Assembly: GCF_028751195.1 (NCBI RefSeq)
Contig: NZ_CP066784.1
Span: 2,418,001 to 2,482,000 of the forward strand
Direction of reading: 5' to 3'
Length of the DNA stretch: 64,000 nucleotides
Source: Alicyclobacillus sp. ALC3
GTDB taxonomy: Bacteria > Bacillota > Bacilli > Alicyclobacillales > Alicyclobacillaceae
The notes below the pieces were generated by a model. That model did not search any database, was not told where the DNA came from, and saw only the letters and a program-made list of their open reading frames with translations. The translations under genes were made by a program, and so were the position numbers. How positions within the stretch are numbered: the first letter of the stretch is position 1; each line of letters starts with the position of its first letter. Positions 25,515 to 34,288 of the stretch are shown here, one piece after another.

Positions 25515-25640
25515 TCAGGAAATCGAATCAGAACGAAGCAGCCCCATAACCACTTGGTCCGTTGGTACGCCTTTAACGAGAACTGCTTCTCTCAATGTCC
25601 CTTCAATCTGGAAACCAATCTTTAGATACGCCTTTATCGC
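25515..25640 (-). pseudogene. C-terminal GNAT acetyltransferase fragment
   Basis: The minus strand encodes ERAIKAYLKIGFQIEGTLRE and then the closing VPTDQVVMGLLRSD of a RimJ/SpeG-type acetyltransferase, ending in a TGA at 25515. The acetyl-CoA-binding part is missing; likeness stops abruptly near 25640 at a (CGCT)n tract. Confidence 0.55.
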
Positions 25641-25831
25641 TCGCTCGCTCGTTCCCACTCCGTCACCGCATTCCCATGAACCACTCTACTCTCTCCCTCA
25701 AAAATCGCTTGTTGCCGTACTGACGATAACTGCCCTGTTAGTACCACAATACACCAGTCGAGTGTCATGTATATTCATGCACAGGCGGCTTGTCGCGTTT
25801 ATACCCCCGTTTGTTCAGTAGCGGATACCTC

Positions 25832-26569
25832 TTACTGCTGTGCCCCCAAGAAAACCATGGAACCTGCCATTTGTTCAATCTGGGCTTGTGATACGGTTTT
25901 CAAACTTGAGTAAAGGCTGATGTAGGTCTTACCCATCGAATCCATAAAGTAGTAAGTGGTTCCGCCTGTTGTTGAATCGGACACGTACCAAGTACCAGTT
26001 GCTCCGTTCGAGAGTTTAACTGAATTGGATTTGCGAATAGCCAACTGCGATGGTTGTTGACTTCCAAGTGATACGGTGAACCCTCTAAAATCCAAACTTA
26101 CGTATGCTCCGAACACCACATTCGCACCAGAATCGGCATTTAGAAATTGTTGTCCTTGCGGAACTTGGTTAGGGACATATACCTTGCGACCGTTCCCGAA
26201 CGTCATTGCGTTTGAGTTTCCGTTGACTCTATTGACGGACGTCTCAATCGTTTTGATTTGAGCGTTGGTTAAATTTAGATGTACCATGCTTGCACTTGTT
26301 GTTGAACTAGGTCGTGTGGTGTTACTGGTTGTTTGGTCTGTACTTGTTGCATTTGTGCCTGTTGTTGTATTGGTAACCGAATTGGTCGAAGCGTTTGCTG
26401 GTAAGTTTGTGCTTGTATTTGTTGCAGTGTTCGTCACTGCCTGATTACTCGTGTTTGTGGGAGCGGGAGCAGAGCCACCAGTTGTACTGTTGGCATTACC
26501 ACACCCTACAAGAATTCCTACAATGCTTACTGCAACTCCGCCTGTTGCCCACTTCTTATACTTGTTCAT
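25832..26569 (-). CDS. Lipoprotein with Thr/Asn-rich linker
   Basis: A secreted lipoprotein of 245 residues. The signal peptide ends in a lipobox (SIVGILVGCGN; lipidated C23), followed by a low-complexity Thr/Asn/Ser linker (about 25-92) and a globular domain of 150 residues with no recognised family. The linker would lift the domain away from the membrane. The gene stands alone; the role is unknown. Confidence 0.75.
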   Translation of the reverse strand: MNKYKKWATGGVAVSIVGILVGCGNANSTTGGSAPAPTNTSNQAVTNTATNTSTNLPANASTNSVTNTTTGTNATSTDQTTSNTTRPSSTTSASMVHLNLTNAQIKTIETSVNRVNGNSNAMTFGNGRKVYVPNQVPQGQQFLNADSGANVVFGAYVSLDFRGFTVSLGSQQPSQLAIRKSNSVKLSNGATGTWYVSDSTTGGTTYYFMDSMGKTYISLYSSLKTVSQAQIEQMAGSMVFLGAQQ

Positions 26570-26746
26570 TAAGTGAATGCCTCCCCACGTTGATTACAAC
26601 AGTTAGACGGAGTCATCCCGCTATTTGGTTACGGTCCACGTCGCCGAATTTTTCCTATGCCTGTGAAAGCCATATAACCTTGAAAATCCCTTGGCGTATA
26701 TTTGTGTACGCATGGGAGCAAATCCTTCTTAAGGAAAAGCCTTTCC

Positions 26747-27361
26747 TTACTCGCTTATACCTTTCGGTTTGTCCCACGATAACAAGTAACGGTAATAGAA
26801 GCGACGTCTGATCACTGCTTCTGGTATCACCTCATGCGCTACTTGACGTATCTCGCGTAGTGACTCCTTAGGGTCGACAATCCGGACGTCTGGGTCTTTC
26901 ATGCCCCCATGAATCCGGTCGACGACACGGATCGGGAGAGCGAGAAGACCGACTACGACAACATCCATAATAGATTTCTCAGCTGCCAGACCAACTATGA
27001 GGAGCCGACCACCAGGTGCGAGGACTTGACGCATTTTGAGCAGTGCGCTTCTAGGTGCCATATGATGTAATGTCGCTACACAGATGACCGAAGAAAAGAG
27101 TTCCTCCTGAGAAGGGACGGGCATAGTGAGGAAGTCACCGACTACTAGTGACACATTTGATACTGCAGACAGTCGTTGTCTTGCGTGCACAATAGCTTCC
27201 GGGTCTGGGTCAATTCCCACAACTTGCTCTACAAACGGCGCGAGACGTTGGAGTAGCAATCCATCGCCACAACCAACATCGAGAACTCGTCCACCGCGAT
27301 TCTTTGCGTCTGCCACTAACTCTTCGTGGAACGCGGTATTGTGATTCCAGTATGTATCCAT
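26747..27361 (-). CDS. Class I SAM-dependent methyltransferase
   Basis: A methyltransferase of 204 residues. Motif I is VLDVGCGDGLLL (26-37), the acidic end of strand 2 is VVGIDPDPE (47-55), motif II is near VVGDFLTMP (77-85) and motif IV near VICVATLHH (92-100). The fold is complete, but the C-terminal part (IHGGMKDPDVRIVDPKESL, about 150-168) has features of the group of small-molecule methyltransferases without assigned substrate. Stands alone. Confidence 0.82.
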   Translation of the reverse strand: MDTYWNHNTAFHEELVADAKNRGGRVLDVGCGDGLLLQRLAPFVEQVVGIDPDPEAIVHARQRLSAVSNVSLVVGDFLTMPVPSQEELFSSVICVATLHHMAPRSALLKMRQVLAPGGRLLIVGLAAEKSIMDVVVVGLLALPIRVVDRIHGGMKDPDVRIVDPKESLREIRQVAHEVIPEAVIRRRFYYRYLLSWDKPKGISE

Positions 27362-27481
27362 CCACCCACTATCCTTCTATTAAAAACTGCATTTTCCTAT
27401 CTGGGAGCGATAGAATTGTTCCTACCTGTGGCTGAATATTCATGCAACCCGTACCACATCATCACTACTACAAAACACGGG

Positions 27482-28024
27482 TCACATCCTTAACACGTGC
27501 TCAATGAAGGCGGCTTTGGATTTTGAATATGCTTCGCGGTCATTACCGAATTTTGCTGCCAAATCTCTCTTGAGATTGGCGTAATCGGAAATCAGAGCCG
27601 GGTTTCGCTTCAGTCGGTCACGAAACTGAAGCTGTTGTTCCCATCTGGGTTCCCCTTTCAGCATAAGGTGAAGGTGAGCGACACGTTTGTTGTTCTCTAC
27701 TTTTATAAAAAACCTTCGCCAAGCCCGATTGTCGAGTTCTGGCGGAACATAGTACCAATGATGGGTTTCCAGCGACTCCGTTAATTCGCTTATACGGTCG
27801 TAGGAGGCGATTGAAGCCATGAGGTCCAGGATTGGTTTGGAGGGTAAAGCAGGGATAGACGTACTTCCGATGTGTTCAACTTCATCCACACCAAATGATG
27901 ATAGCAGACTCAACAATTCTTGCACCTCGTGTATTCCCTGCGATATCCAATTCAGATCGTAATTCTCAATTTTTACTGCTTCCGTCGCCCACGCGGGCAA
28001 TCTCGTCTTATTTGCATCTTCCAA
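27482..28024 (-). CDS. GrpB/UPF0157 nucleotidyltransferase-fold protein
   Basis: A protein of 180 residues of the GrpB family. EVEHIGSTSIPALPSKPILDLM holds the nucleotidyltransferase-like HIGSTS...D motif (about 48-68), and HLHLM (about 115) is the conserved histidine segment. The TTG at 28024 has GAGGTG six bases upstream and gives the usual family length; an ATG at 28108 would add 28 residues without a site. GrpB proteins are linked to coenzyme A or nucleotide metabolism without firm function. Confidence 0.8.
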   Translation of the reverse strand: MEDANKTRLPAWATEAVKIENYDLNWISQGIHEVQELLSLLSSFGVDEVEHIGSTSIPALPSKPILDLMASIASYDRISELTESLETHHWYYVPPELDNRAWRRFFIKVENNKRVAHLHLMLKGEPRWEQQLQFRDRLKRNPALISDYANLKRDLAAKFGNDREAYSKSKAAFIEHVLRM

Positions 28025-28161
28025 ATTAATCACCTCACTTGTGACAGCCAATCGAACTAACCTGCCCAATTGCGACGGATCGGTCACACACTGCCACAGT
28101 ATATCCATGCAATTTGCCGGTGCTCCTGTGTCCCAGTATCGCCTCCGTTATCACGGGACGA

Positions 28162-28626
28162 CTAGTAATCGCTGTCTGGATTCAGTGAGAGCCAGTGAGT
28201 TGCATTATCAGGGGCATGATACGTTGAAAATCCAATCGCTCGATAGAACTGGTCTGCCACTGGATTATCTGTTCGAAGGACGAGAGTCGCATAAAACCGT
28301 CTTGCTTCCAAAATAGCGTTGGAAACCAATCGTCTGCCGACACCATATTTCCGAGAATCAGTGTGCACGTATAGCCTGCGAACTCTGCCAACGTTAGCGA
28401 ATTGTGAATATGGATCTCGATTCAGTCCGCATATACCGACAATCTGGTTCAATTTCCGGGCAACGAAGAGTGCCTCTCCGTCACGGTCGAACCGATTGGC
28501 CCCACTTACATACTCATCGTAGAATCGCCCTACAAAACGAAACCCTTCCTTCTTGCTTTCAAGCACCAAGGGGTATACGTCATCGACGTTTAAATCCCAA
28601 ACCTGGGTGACAAGCACGTTTGGCAA
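28162..28626 (-). CDS. GNAT family N-acetyltransferase
   Basis: A GNAT enzyme of 154 residues. The acetyl-CoA loop is SRKYGVGRRLVSNAI (about 96-110, R/Q-x-x-G-x-G/A), preceded by VRRLYVHTD (strand 4) and followed by LRTDNPVADQFYRAIGF (C-terminal motif). The TTG start at 28626 has GGAGGT six bases upstream. Substrate unknown. Confidence 0.82.
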   Translation of the reverse strand: MPNVLVTQVWDLNVDDVYPLVLESKKEGFRFVGRFYDEYVSGANRFDRDGEALFVARKLNQIVGICGLNRDPYSQFANVGRVRRLYVHTDSRKYGVGRRLVSNAILEARRFYATLVLRTDNPVADQFYRAIGFSTYHAPDNATHWLSLNPDSDY

Positions 28627-28833
28627 ATCGTTACCTCCCACACTCTTCCATTTTTCAGTTCCGCTCGTTACGTCGTGATAAAAGGCATCAGCATGGTATG
28701 TTTATGTATGGAACATGTCGAACTTTTTTGTGTTAAACCCTGAATTTTCGGTAGGCAATAGACGGACTAGCCTGCTTGATATACCCGAACCCCTACAACG
28801 CGAATTAGTTACATTCGAGAGGGGAATGCGCAA

Positions 28834-29183
28834 ATGAAAAGGGACTTTGAACGGTACCTGAAGGAACGGTATCCCGGACAATTCGTCTACAAGATGATAT
28901 CTGCGGACATCCTCGGAGATAAGGAAACCGAAGCTCTTCTGATTGGGAAAAATTCTACACCGTTAACCCTATTGAGTTTGGAACGAGACTCTATCTAAGA
29001 TTTCTAGACAACTACAACCAATGTTACGTTGGCGGTCCAATCCACATCATCGGGTGCACGGACAACGGTAACATCATTGACTTTACCACCATCACGGACA
29101 AGTACAAAATGAAAATCGTTGGCGGTCAGGGACTCAAGAGGACGATGGCTGGCTTGTACGAATGGGCTCAGACGAGAGCATGA
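28834..29183 (+). pseudogene. Small conserved-looking gene with frameshift
   Basis: Begins with GAGAGGGG and ATG, reading MKRDFERYLKERYPGQFVYK up to GDKETEALLIGKN, then runs to a stop at 28998. In the -1 frame the sequence continues without a break as FYTVNPIEFGTRLYLRF through GPIHIIGCTDNGNIID to a TGA at 29183. A single base lost or gained in the run of five A near 28954 explains this. The whole would be a ~116-residue alpha/beta protein of unknown family. The site is not a canonical slippery heptamer, so mutation is likelier than programmed frameshifting. Confidence 0.55.
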
Positions 29184-29275
29184 CAACGATAAAGCATCTG
29201 CAATCATTGTGGGATTCCTTAGACCACTACTGCGCACTCCTGTCCGTTAGTTCCATAACAGTTAGCACAGCCGTA

Positions 29276-29746
29276 CTATTCGGTAAGCACCTTGGACATG
29301 AGAATATTGGTGGCTACATAGCCTGAGGACTTGTACAAGTTAATTGCAACTTCGTTGTATCCAAAAACGTGTAGTGATATTTTGGGGATACCCATTTGCT
29401 TCACGCGGGCCTCAAGAGCTTGCATGGTTTGTCGTCCATAACCCTTGCCCCTTGCATCTTCGTTTATTTCAATTCCATAAATAAACATTTCTTTCCCTTC
29501 GTCACGCACCTTCAGCCATAAACTGCCCACGTCTTGGTCACTGTCTTCATCTTTGACATTAAAGAGATAAGTATCCAAGGTGTCTAACCCATCAGGCATT
29601 ATCTGTTCAAACTCATGCTGTGAAACCTGCATCGCCTCTTCAGCCGAGACGTTGCCCGATCGCACCTTTTCTTCGGCATAAAACTTTACATTAGCGTCCA
29701 GCCACGTCTCATATTTCTCCATCGTCATTGGCACCAACTTGACCAC
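29276..29746 (-). CDS. GNAT family N-acetyltransferase
   Basis: A protein of 156 residues with the GNAT signature GIEINEDARGKGYGRQTMQALEAR (about 90-113), the R-x-x-G-Y-G acetyl-CoA loop at 99-104, and LHVFGYNEVAINLYKSSGYV near the end. The start is GTG. Upstream (29866-29886) is an AT-rich element resembling the one before arsD. Substrate unknown. Confidence 0.85.
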   Translation of the reverse strand: MVKLVPMTMEKYETWLDANVKFYAEEKVRSGNVSAEEAMQVSQHEFEQIMPDGLDTLDTYLFNVKDEDSDQDVGSLWLKVRDEGKEMFIYGIEINEDARGKGYGRQTMQALEARVKQMGIPKISLHVFGYNEVAINLYKSSGYVATNILMSKVLTE

Positions 29747-29981
29747 GGCTATCCCTCGATTCCCTTGTGGGTTATACCAGATTTGTAATTGATTATGTTC
29801 GTTGCTGAACAGTGCATTCCTGCTGCTTACTGAAACAAGTGGGTCGTGTAGCTGGCAGGAAAATATACATAAAAATATATACTTATCCGTACTGAAGCGT
29901 CTCTTCGCATAGAGATTTCAGCCACATGCACACGATAACCTCATTCATGAACCGTCATGAAGTATCATCAATCCAATTACA

Positions 29982-30010
29982 TTGACTGTCATAGTACTGT
30001 GATGTATGAT
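29982..30010 (+). promoter_or_regulatory. Sigma-A promoter of padR operon
   Basis: TTGACT (29982-29987), a 17-base spacer and TATGAT (30005-30010) lie 21 bases before the PadR start. The sequence around the -10 box (GTGATGTATGATGAC) is partly symmetrical and may be the PadR operator. Confidence 0.75.
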
Positions 30011-30030
30011 GACGGTGTCGAGGTGATGAT

Positions 30031-30360
30031 ATGAGTCAGAACAAGATCACATCCGACCTGCTGCGAGGACATACCGACACGATGATTTTGCGGCTCTTGT
30101 CCGAAGCTGATCGCTATGGCTACGAAATTGTCAAGCTGATTGCTGAGCGCTCAGGCGGTGAGTATGAATTGAAGGAAGCAACCATGTACTCCAGCGTCCG
30201 GCGCCTTGAGGCAGACGGTGACATCGAGTGGTATTGGGGCGATGAATCTCAGGGAGGACGGCGTAAATATTTCCGGATTACCGCGAAAGGTAGGTCCACT
30301 TACGCCAGCAACAAAGGCAATTGGGAGTACGCAAAGCGCGTACTCGACATCTTATTGTAA
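30031..30360 (+). CDS. PadR-type transcriptional repressor
   Basis: A winged-helix regulator of 108 residues: LRGHTDTMILRLLSEADRYGYEIVK (12-36) and ATMYSSVRRLEADGDIEW (50-67) are PadR hallmarks, with GGRRKYFRITAKGR (wing) after them. PadR repressors usually control the gene next to them, here the HAAS/pentapeptide protein whose start lies 15 bases downstream. A strong promoter precedes it. Confidence 0.9.
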   Translation: MSQNKITSDLLRGHTDTMILRLLSEADRYGYEIVKLIAERSGGEYELKEATMYSSVRRLEADGDIEWYWGDESQGGRRKYFRITAKGRSTYASNKGNWEYAKRVLDILL

Positions 30361-30374
30361 GGAGATTGGATGCT

Positions 30375-31244
30375 GTGAACGAGAAATTGACGACTCACTT
30401 GAATGAGGTATTTGCGCCATATGACGGGGTGAAAAGCGTTGCCGAACTAAAGGCGGACCTTCTCTCCGATTTGCAGGAGCGGTTTCGTGATCTTAAAGGC
30501 GAAGGCAAGGACGACGAAACGGCTTTTGAAATGACTATTGACAGCATCGGTGACATCTACCAAACGGTACAGGAGGTAGCTGATCTCTCTCGCTCGCTGG
30601 AACGCCAGGTGCAGATAAACCTCAGTGCGCGCAATCTGACAGAGAGTGACTTCGCGGGTGTTGTTTTGCACAAAGGAAAGTTCAAAGCGAGCGCGTTGGA
30701 CGCAGCTGACTTTGCTGGCGCAGACTTGTCCGGCAGCTCGTTTGCTAGCAGTAGTGCACGCGGAGCCAATTTTGATAGTGCAGACCTGACAGACTGTAGC
30801 TTTTCCGCCACTGACCTTTCGGATGCGAGCTTTCGCAAATCAGTCCTAGTACGCACTAACGTAAACGTTTCGACACTGAATGGCGCGAAGTTCACTGACA
30901 TCAGACTGACGGATGTCAACCTGACCAAGTCCGATCTTAAAGAGGCGACATTCGACAACTGTATCTTTGACGGCGTTGATTTCAAATCCTCCGACCTTCG
31001 AGGGATCTGTTTTAGCGGTCAGACCTTCATCGGTGTGAAGTTTGACAAGTCTGCACTGAACGACGTGTCGTTTCGGGGAGCAATACTCAAGAATGTGTCA
31101 TTTACTCTACCGTTTGCCGTGACAAACAAATCATACCGCGAATTCAAAACCGTCTGCTTTGATGGCGCAACGATGGATAAGTTGACCTATGCTGCGCTTA
31201 AAGGACTATGGGTCGCCGACTTGTCAAAAGTTACGGTCATATAG
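30375..31244 (+). CDS. HAAS-like N-domain plus pentapeptide-repeat protein
   Basis: A protein of 289 residues. Residues 1-75 (NEKLTTHLNEVFAPYDGVKS, LLSDLQERFRDLKGEG, FEMTIDSIGDIYQ) form the helical domain usually found in front of permeases in PadR operons (HAAS/permease prefix). From residue 82 on there are about 30 pentapeptide repeats (A/S-D/N-L/F-x-x), giving a right-handed quadrilateral helix. This joins a membrane-permease-associated domain to a pentapeptide solenoid with no membrane helices. Pentapeptide proteins such as Qnr and MfpA protect DNA gyrase; here the role is unknown. The GTG start has AAGGAG upstream; PadR is the likely regulator. Confidence 0.75.
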   Translation: MNEKLTTHLNEVFAPYDGVKSVAELKADLLSDLQERFRDLKGEGKDDETAFEMTIDSIGDIYQTVQEVADLSRSLERQVQINLSARNLTESDFAGVVLHKGKFKASALDAADFAGADLSGSSFASSSARGANFDSADLTDCSFSATDLSDASFRKSVLVRTNVNVSTLNGAKFTDIRLTDVNLTKSDLKEATFDNCIFDGVDFKSSDLRGICFSGQTFIGVKFDKSALNDVSFRGAILKNVSFTLPFAVTNKSYREFKTVCFDGATMDKLTYAALKGLWVADLSKVTVI

Positions 31245-31247
31245 GGT

Positions 31248-31751
31248 TTGAACAGAACGTTACGACGTTGGGAAAAAGAAGGACGATTACAGCCGGATGA
31301 AACAACGCCCGGAGGCCATCGTCGATACAATCTGGTGAAACTGCGACCGGAATGGTTTCGTCTTCAACGAAGCGAGAGAATAACCGTAGCATACGCCAGA
31401 GTTTCAAGTCATGATCAGAAGGAGGACTTGGAACGTCAGAAGCAAGTCCTTGAAATGTACTGTGCTGCACAAGGGTGGACGTTCGAGGTCGTTGCTGATG
31501 TTGGGTCAGGCATGAACTACCACAAGAGTGGGACAAAACAAGAAAGCATGCCGTTATCTGTACGAGAATGGACATGCTTGGCATGTGGTACTCATTATGA
31601 TCGCGACCTGAACGGTGCAATCAATTTGAGGAATTGGGCCGTGAGTTTCACGGTGGCAGCATGTGGAGAGGATATAAGACCGGATATCACAGAGGTAGCC
31701 TCGACGAGCAGGAATCCAACGTCAAAGCTACCTATGCGTAGGTTTGAGTGA
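31248..31751 (+). mobile_element. IS607-family remnant: TnpA start fused in frame to TnpB end
   Basis: One open frame of 167 residues joins two transposon proteins. Residues 1-95 are the N-terminal part of an IS607 serine recombinase (MerR-like RTLRRWEKEGRLQPDE, then AYARVSSHDQKEDLERQKQ with the catalytic serine in RVSS) up to GSGMNYHK. It then jumps to the zinc finger end of TnpB (LSVREWTCLACGTHYDRDLN). The deletion removed most of TnpA and the RuvC core of TnpB, so the element cannot move by itself. The 3' tail, where TnpB elements encode their guide RNA, is still present. Confidence 0.8.
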
Positions 31752-31775
31752 GTTTGGAGGAACGAGACTGGAGAT

Positions 31776-31862
31776 ATGCAAGTGTCGGCGATCCAAATGA
31801 AGGACGTTCACAAGTCCTACAAACAGCTTCATGTCCTACGTGCTGATGTAGACGCTAGAAAG
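31776..31862 (+). pseudogene. Start of an ABC transporter ATPase gene, truncated
   Basis: After GGAGAT an ATG opens MQVSAIQMKDVHKSYKQLHV, the standard beginning of an ABC ATPase, but the likeness ends within 30 codons, before the Walker A motif, where the convergent diguanylate cyclase gene begins. It may once have belonged to the PadR operon. Confidence 0.5.
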
Positions 31863-31866
31863 AAAA

Positions 31867-32676
31867 CTAGCCTAGAACAATGCGGTTGCGCCCCGCTGTT
31901 TTCGCCTCATACATGGCAATATCGGCCTTATCGAGAAGTGCCTCTAAGGACTCTCCTTGGCGCTCAGCAACGCCACCGCTGATGGTTACAGAGATCTTTT
32001 CTTCCTGATAGGCAAAAGTAGTTCTTTCTATAAGGTTTCTGATTCTCTCCGCTATCTGGACGGCGTCATCAGACTGCGTGTCGGGAAGTAAGACAGCAAA
32101 CTCTTCACCCCCCAATCTAATGAGGACATCAGATGGGCGTAAATTTTTCTGGACCAGACGCGACACACCCTTAAGTACGATATCTCCTGCAGAATGGCCG
32201 AGAGTGTCATTTACCTGCTTGAAGCGGTCGATGTCGAAGACAAGTATGCTATAAGGCGCATTGGTAGCACGGAGGGACTGAAATGAAGAATCTAGGTATC
32301 GTCGATTGTAGATGTACGTCAAATCGTCCGTCATCGCAAGTTGTCTGAGTTGGTTGACCGTGCGGTCTGACTTTATTACAAAGAATGTAAAAGCGAGCGC
32401 GATGACCCAACTGACACAGGATGTCACGACAAAGCGAAAGGCAAAACCAGCGGGGACGTGATGCGAAAAGGTGACGTATTCGATGACTAGACGCGTCGCC
32501 GCGACGATGATGACAGAAGAATTGGCCACGAACCATCGCGGGTGTAGTACGACTGCACTCAAGACGGGAAGCGTAAACAGCATCCACAGTGCGTCGCGTG
32601 GGTAGAGTGAATTTAGGGTTAGGGCAAGTAAAAATGCCACTAACGTGAAGAGGTAAAGCGAAATCCGGCTGAACAT
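31867..32676 (-). CDS. Membrane-bound diguanylate cyclase (GGDEF)
   Basis: A protein of 269 residues: four or five membrane helices (about 5-24, 32-45, 52-70, 80-101), then a GGDEF domain (from about 112). The active site is GGEEF (189-193), catalytically competent, and an inhibitory site RxxD (R180-D183) lies five residues before it, so feedback control by cyclic di-GMP is expected. It makes c-di-GMP from two GTP. No EAL partner is near. Its 3' end abuts the truncated ABC gene. Confidence 0.92.
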   Translation of the reverse strand: MFSRISLYLFTLVAFLLALTLNSLYPRDALWMLFTLPVLSAVVLHPRWFVANSSVIIVAATRLVIEYVTFSHHVPAGFAFRFVVTSCVSWVIALAFTFFVIKSDRTVNQLRQLAMTDDLTYIYNRRYLDSSFQSLRATNAPYSILVFDIDRFKQVNDTLGHSAGDIVLKGVSRLVQKNLRPSDVLIRLGGEEFAVLLPDTQSDDAVQIAERIRNLIERTTFAYQEEKISVTISGGVAERQGESLEALLDKADIAMYEAKTAGRNRIVLG

Positions 32677-33325
32677 GGCACCCCTGCCCTCATCACAGTA
32701 TATCCGCCTTTTCTAAGCGCGGTCGTTCCTCCGTGCAGAGGGTTCACACGCCGGACCCACTGTACTGTGGGCGACGGTTGTGCTCTGTCACATATACGGC
32801 GCAATCACTTGCCTTACAATCCACCTTTCTGTAGTACCCTGTCAAAGCTGCGGACAGTTTGTCAATCAATTGTCATAAACGTAACATGGGGAGCAATCTC
32901 CAAGGGATGTATCAGAAAGTTTTTTCTTCAGAATGTTGGTGAGATCTCATCTCCACTACATTGTCGTGTTGATCATAATGCGTAAGAGATCAATTCTTGT
33001 TCCCAGAGAATCTGTTTCATAAGGTGCTTTCGCTTTATTCTGGGATGTTGGAGTGCCACGAATAGCAGATTAAATTGTAACACGTTAGGGAAGAGACATG
33101 AGTGCAGTTTCTCGTTCATTTCACGGCTGAGTACGGCCGACGTTTCCGCGGGGTTTTCGAGAATAGGACGGTAAGACTCCACCTCTCCTCGGCGGGATTA
33201 TTACTGCAGGTGATGTTGACGTTGAGACATTTGAGTCTGCTGAGTTCCGCTGGCCTGCCGGCAGGGACCGGGGACACACTTCATCAGACAAGTCCGACGG
33301 GCTTGTCAAGGAGGAGGACTAACGG
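32677..33325. other. Gap without supported gene
   Basis: About 650 bases. The right-hand 120 bases read in one frame as a hydrophilic peptide (DVDVETFESAEFRWPAGRDR) ending just before the nitronate monooxygenase gene, but it has no start and no family. AAGGAGGAGGAC at 33309-33320 is the ribosome binding site of the next gene. Confidence 0.4.
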
Positions 33326-34288
33326 ATGATTCACACACCACTGACTCGTGACTGGGGCTTGCGTTATCCCATTATCGGCGCGCCGATGGCTGGCGCCGCG
33401 GACGGTCGTCTGGCGGCCGCTGTGTCCAGTGCGGGGGGACTCGGGATGATCGGCATTGGCAGTCAGGCTTCGAATGGATTTATCCACGAACAGGCCGCGG
33501 TAGCTCGCCAGGGCGGAAAATTTGGACTAGGGCTCATGGTCTGGGCGCTAGCCGACCGTCCTGAGCTCTTGGAGGCTGCCGTGGCGGCACGACCGAATCT
33601 GCTGTCCCTGTCGTTTGGCGACCCGACGCCATATGTCCCGGTATGCCATGCGGCCGGGATTCCAGTGGCGGTTCAGGTCCACAGTCAGGCCGAGGCGCGT
33701 CAAGCAGAACGCGCCGGCGTCGACCTCATTGTTGCGCAAGGCACAGAAGCCGGGGGACATACGGGCGCTGTCGCGACGCTGCCGCTCCTGCAAGTTGTAC
33801 TGGACACCGTGTCGGTGCCGGTCGTCGCGGCTGGTGGCATCGCCACGCCGCAAGGACTTGCAGCGGTGCTGGCTGCGGGGGCCGCAGGTGCGTGGATTGG
33901 CACCGCGTTGTTGGCCTCGCCCGAGGCGGCGCACAACGCGACGGCACAGGCCCGCCTCCTGGCTGCTGACGAGACCGAGACACTTTTGACTCATGTCTTC
34001 GATTGCGTGCAGGGACTCGCGTGGCCCGAGGAGTATCCGGGTCGCGCGCTGCGCAATGACTTTGCGGCTCGTTGGCATGGGCAGGAAGAGACCTTGATGC
34101 GGTCGGAGCAGGCTATCGAGGAGTTCCATCAAGGACGTGGAGACTATTCTGTCGGTTTTATCTATGCGGGACAGAGTGTCGGCCTTGTGCGACAGGTACG
34201 GCCTGCGGCCGACGTCATAAGTACCCTAGGTGAGGCAGCTGAACAGTGGCTGTCACGCCGACTGACGATACTGAGTGGCCAGGACTAG
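33326..34288 (+). CDS. Nitronate monooxygenase (2-nitropropane dioxygenase family)
   Basis: A flavin-dependent TIM-barrel enzyme of 320 residues that oxidises alkyl nitronates such as propionate-3-nitronate to carbonyls and nitrite. Family marks are YPIIGAPMAGAADGRLAAAV (14-33), the FMN-binding AQGTEAGGHTG (about 136-146), and VVAAGGIATPQGLAAVLAAGA (about 168-188). AAGGAGGAGGAC precedes the ATG. Stands alone. Members also include enzymes with other substrates, so the name rests on family only. Confidence 0.88.
   Translation: MIHTPLTRDWGLRYPIIGAPMAGAADGRLAAAVSSAGGLGMIGIGSQASNGFIHEQAAVARQGGKFGLGLMVWALADRPELLEAAVAARPNLLSLSFGDPTPYVPVCHAAGIPVAVQVHSQAEARQAERAGVDLIVAQGTEAGGHTGAVATLPLLQVVLDTVSVPVVAAGGIATPQGLAAVLAAGAAGAWIGTALLASPEAAHNATAQARLLAADETETLLTHVFDCVQGLAWPEEYPGRALRNDFAARWHGQEETLMRSEQAIEEFHQGRGDYSVGFIYAGQSVGLVRQVRPAADVISTLGEAAEQWLSRRLTILSGQD

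Noticed and set aside
28949..28957. Programmed -1 frameshift
   Set aside because: The sequence GGGAAAAAT does not fit X-XXY-YYZ in the zero frame and no downstream structure is obvious; a single-base indel is simpler.
29179..29330. Small frame MTTIKHLQSLWDSL overlapping the GNAT gene 3' end
   Set aside because: It overlaps a convincing gene on the other strand and has no clear ribosome binding site.
29866..29886. AT-rich element resembling the arsD upstream site
   Set aside because: Similarity is mostly A/T runs; not enough to propose ArsR control of the GNAT gene.
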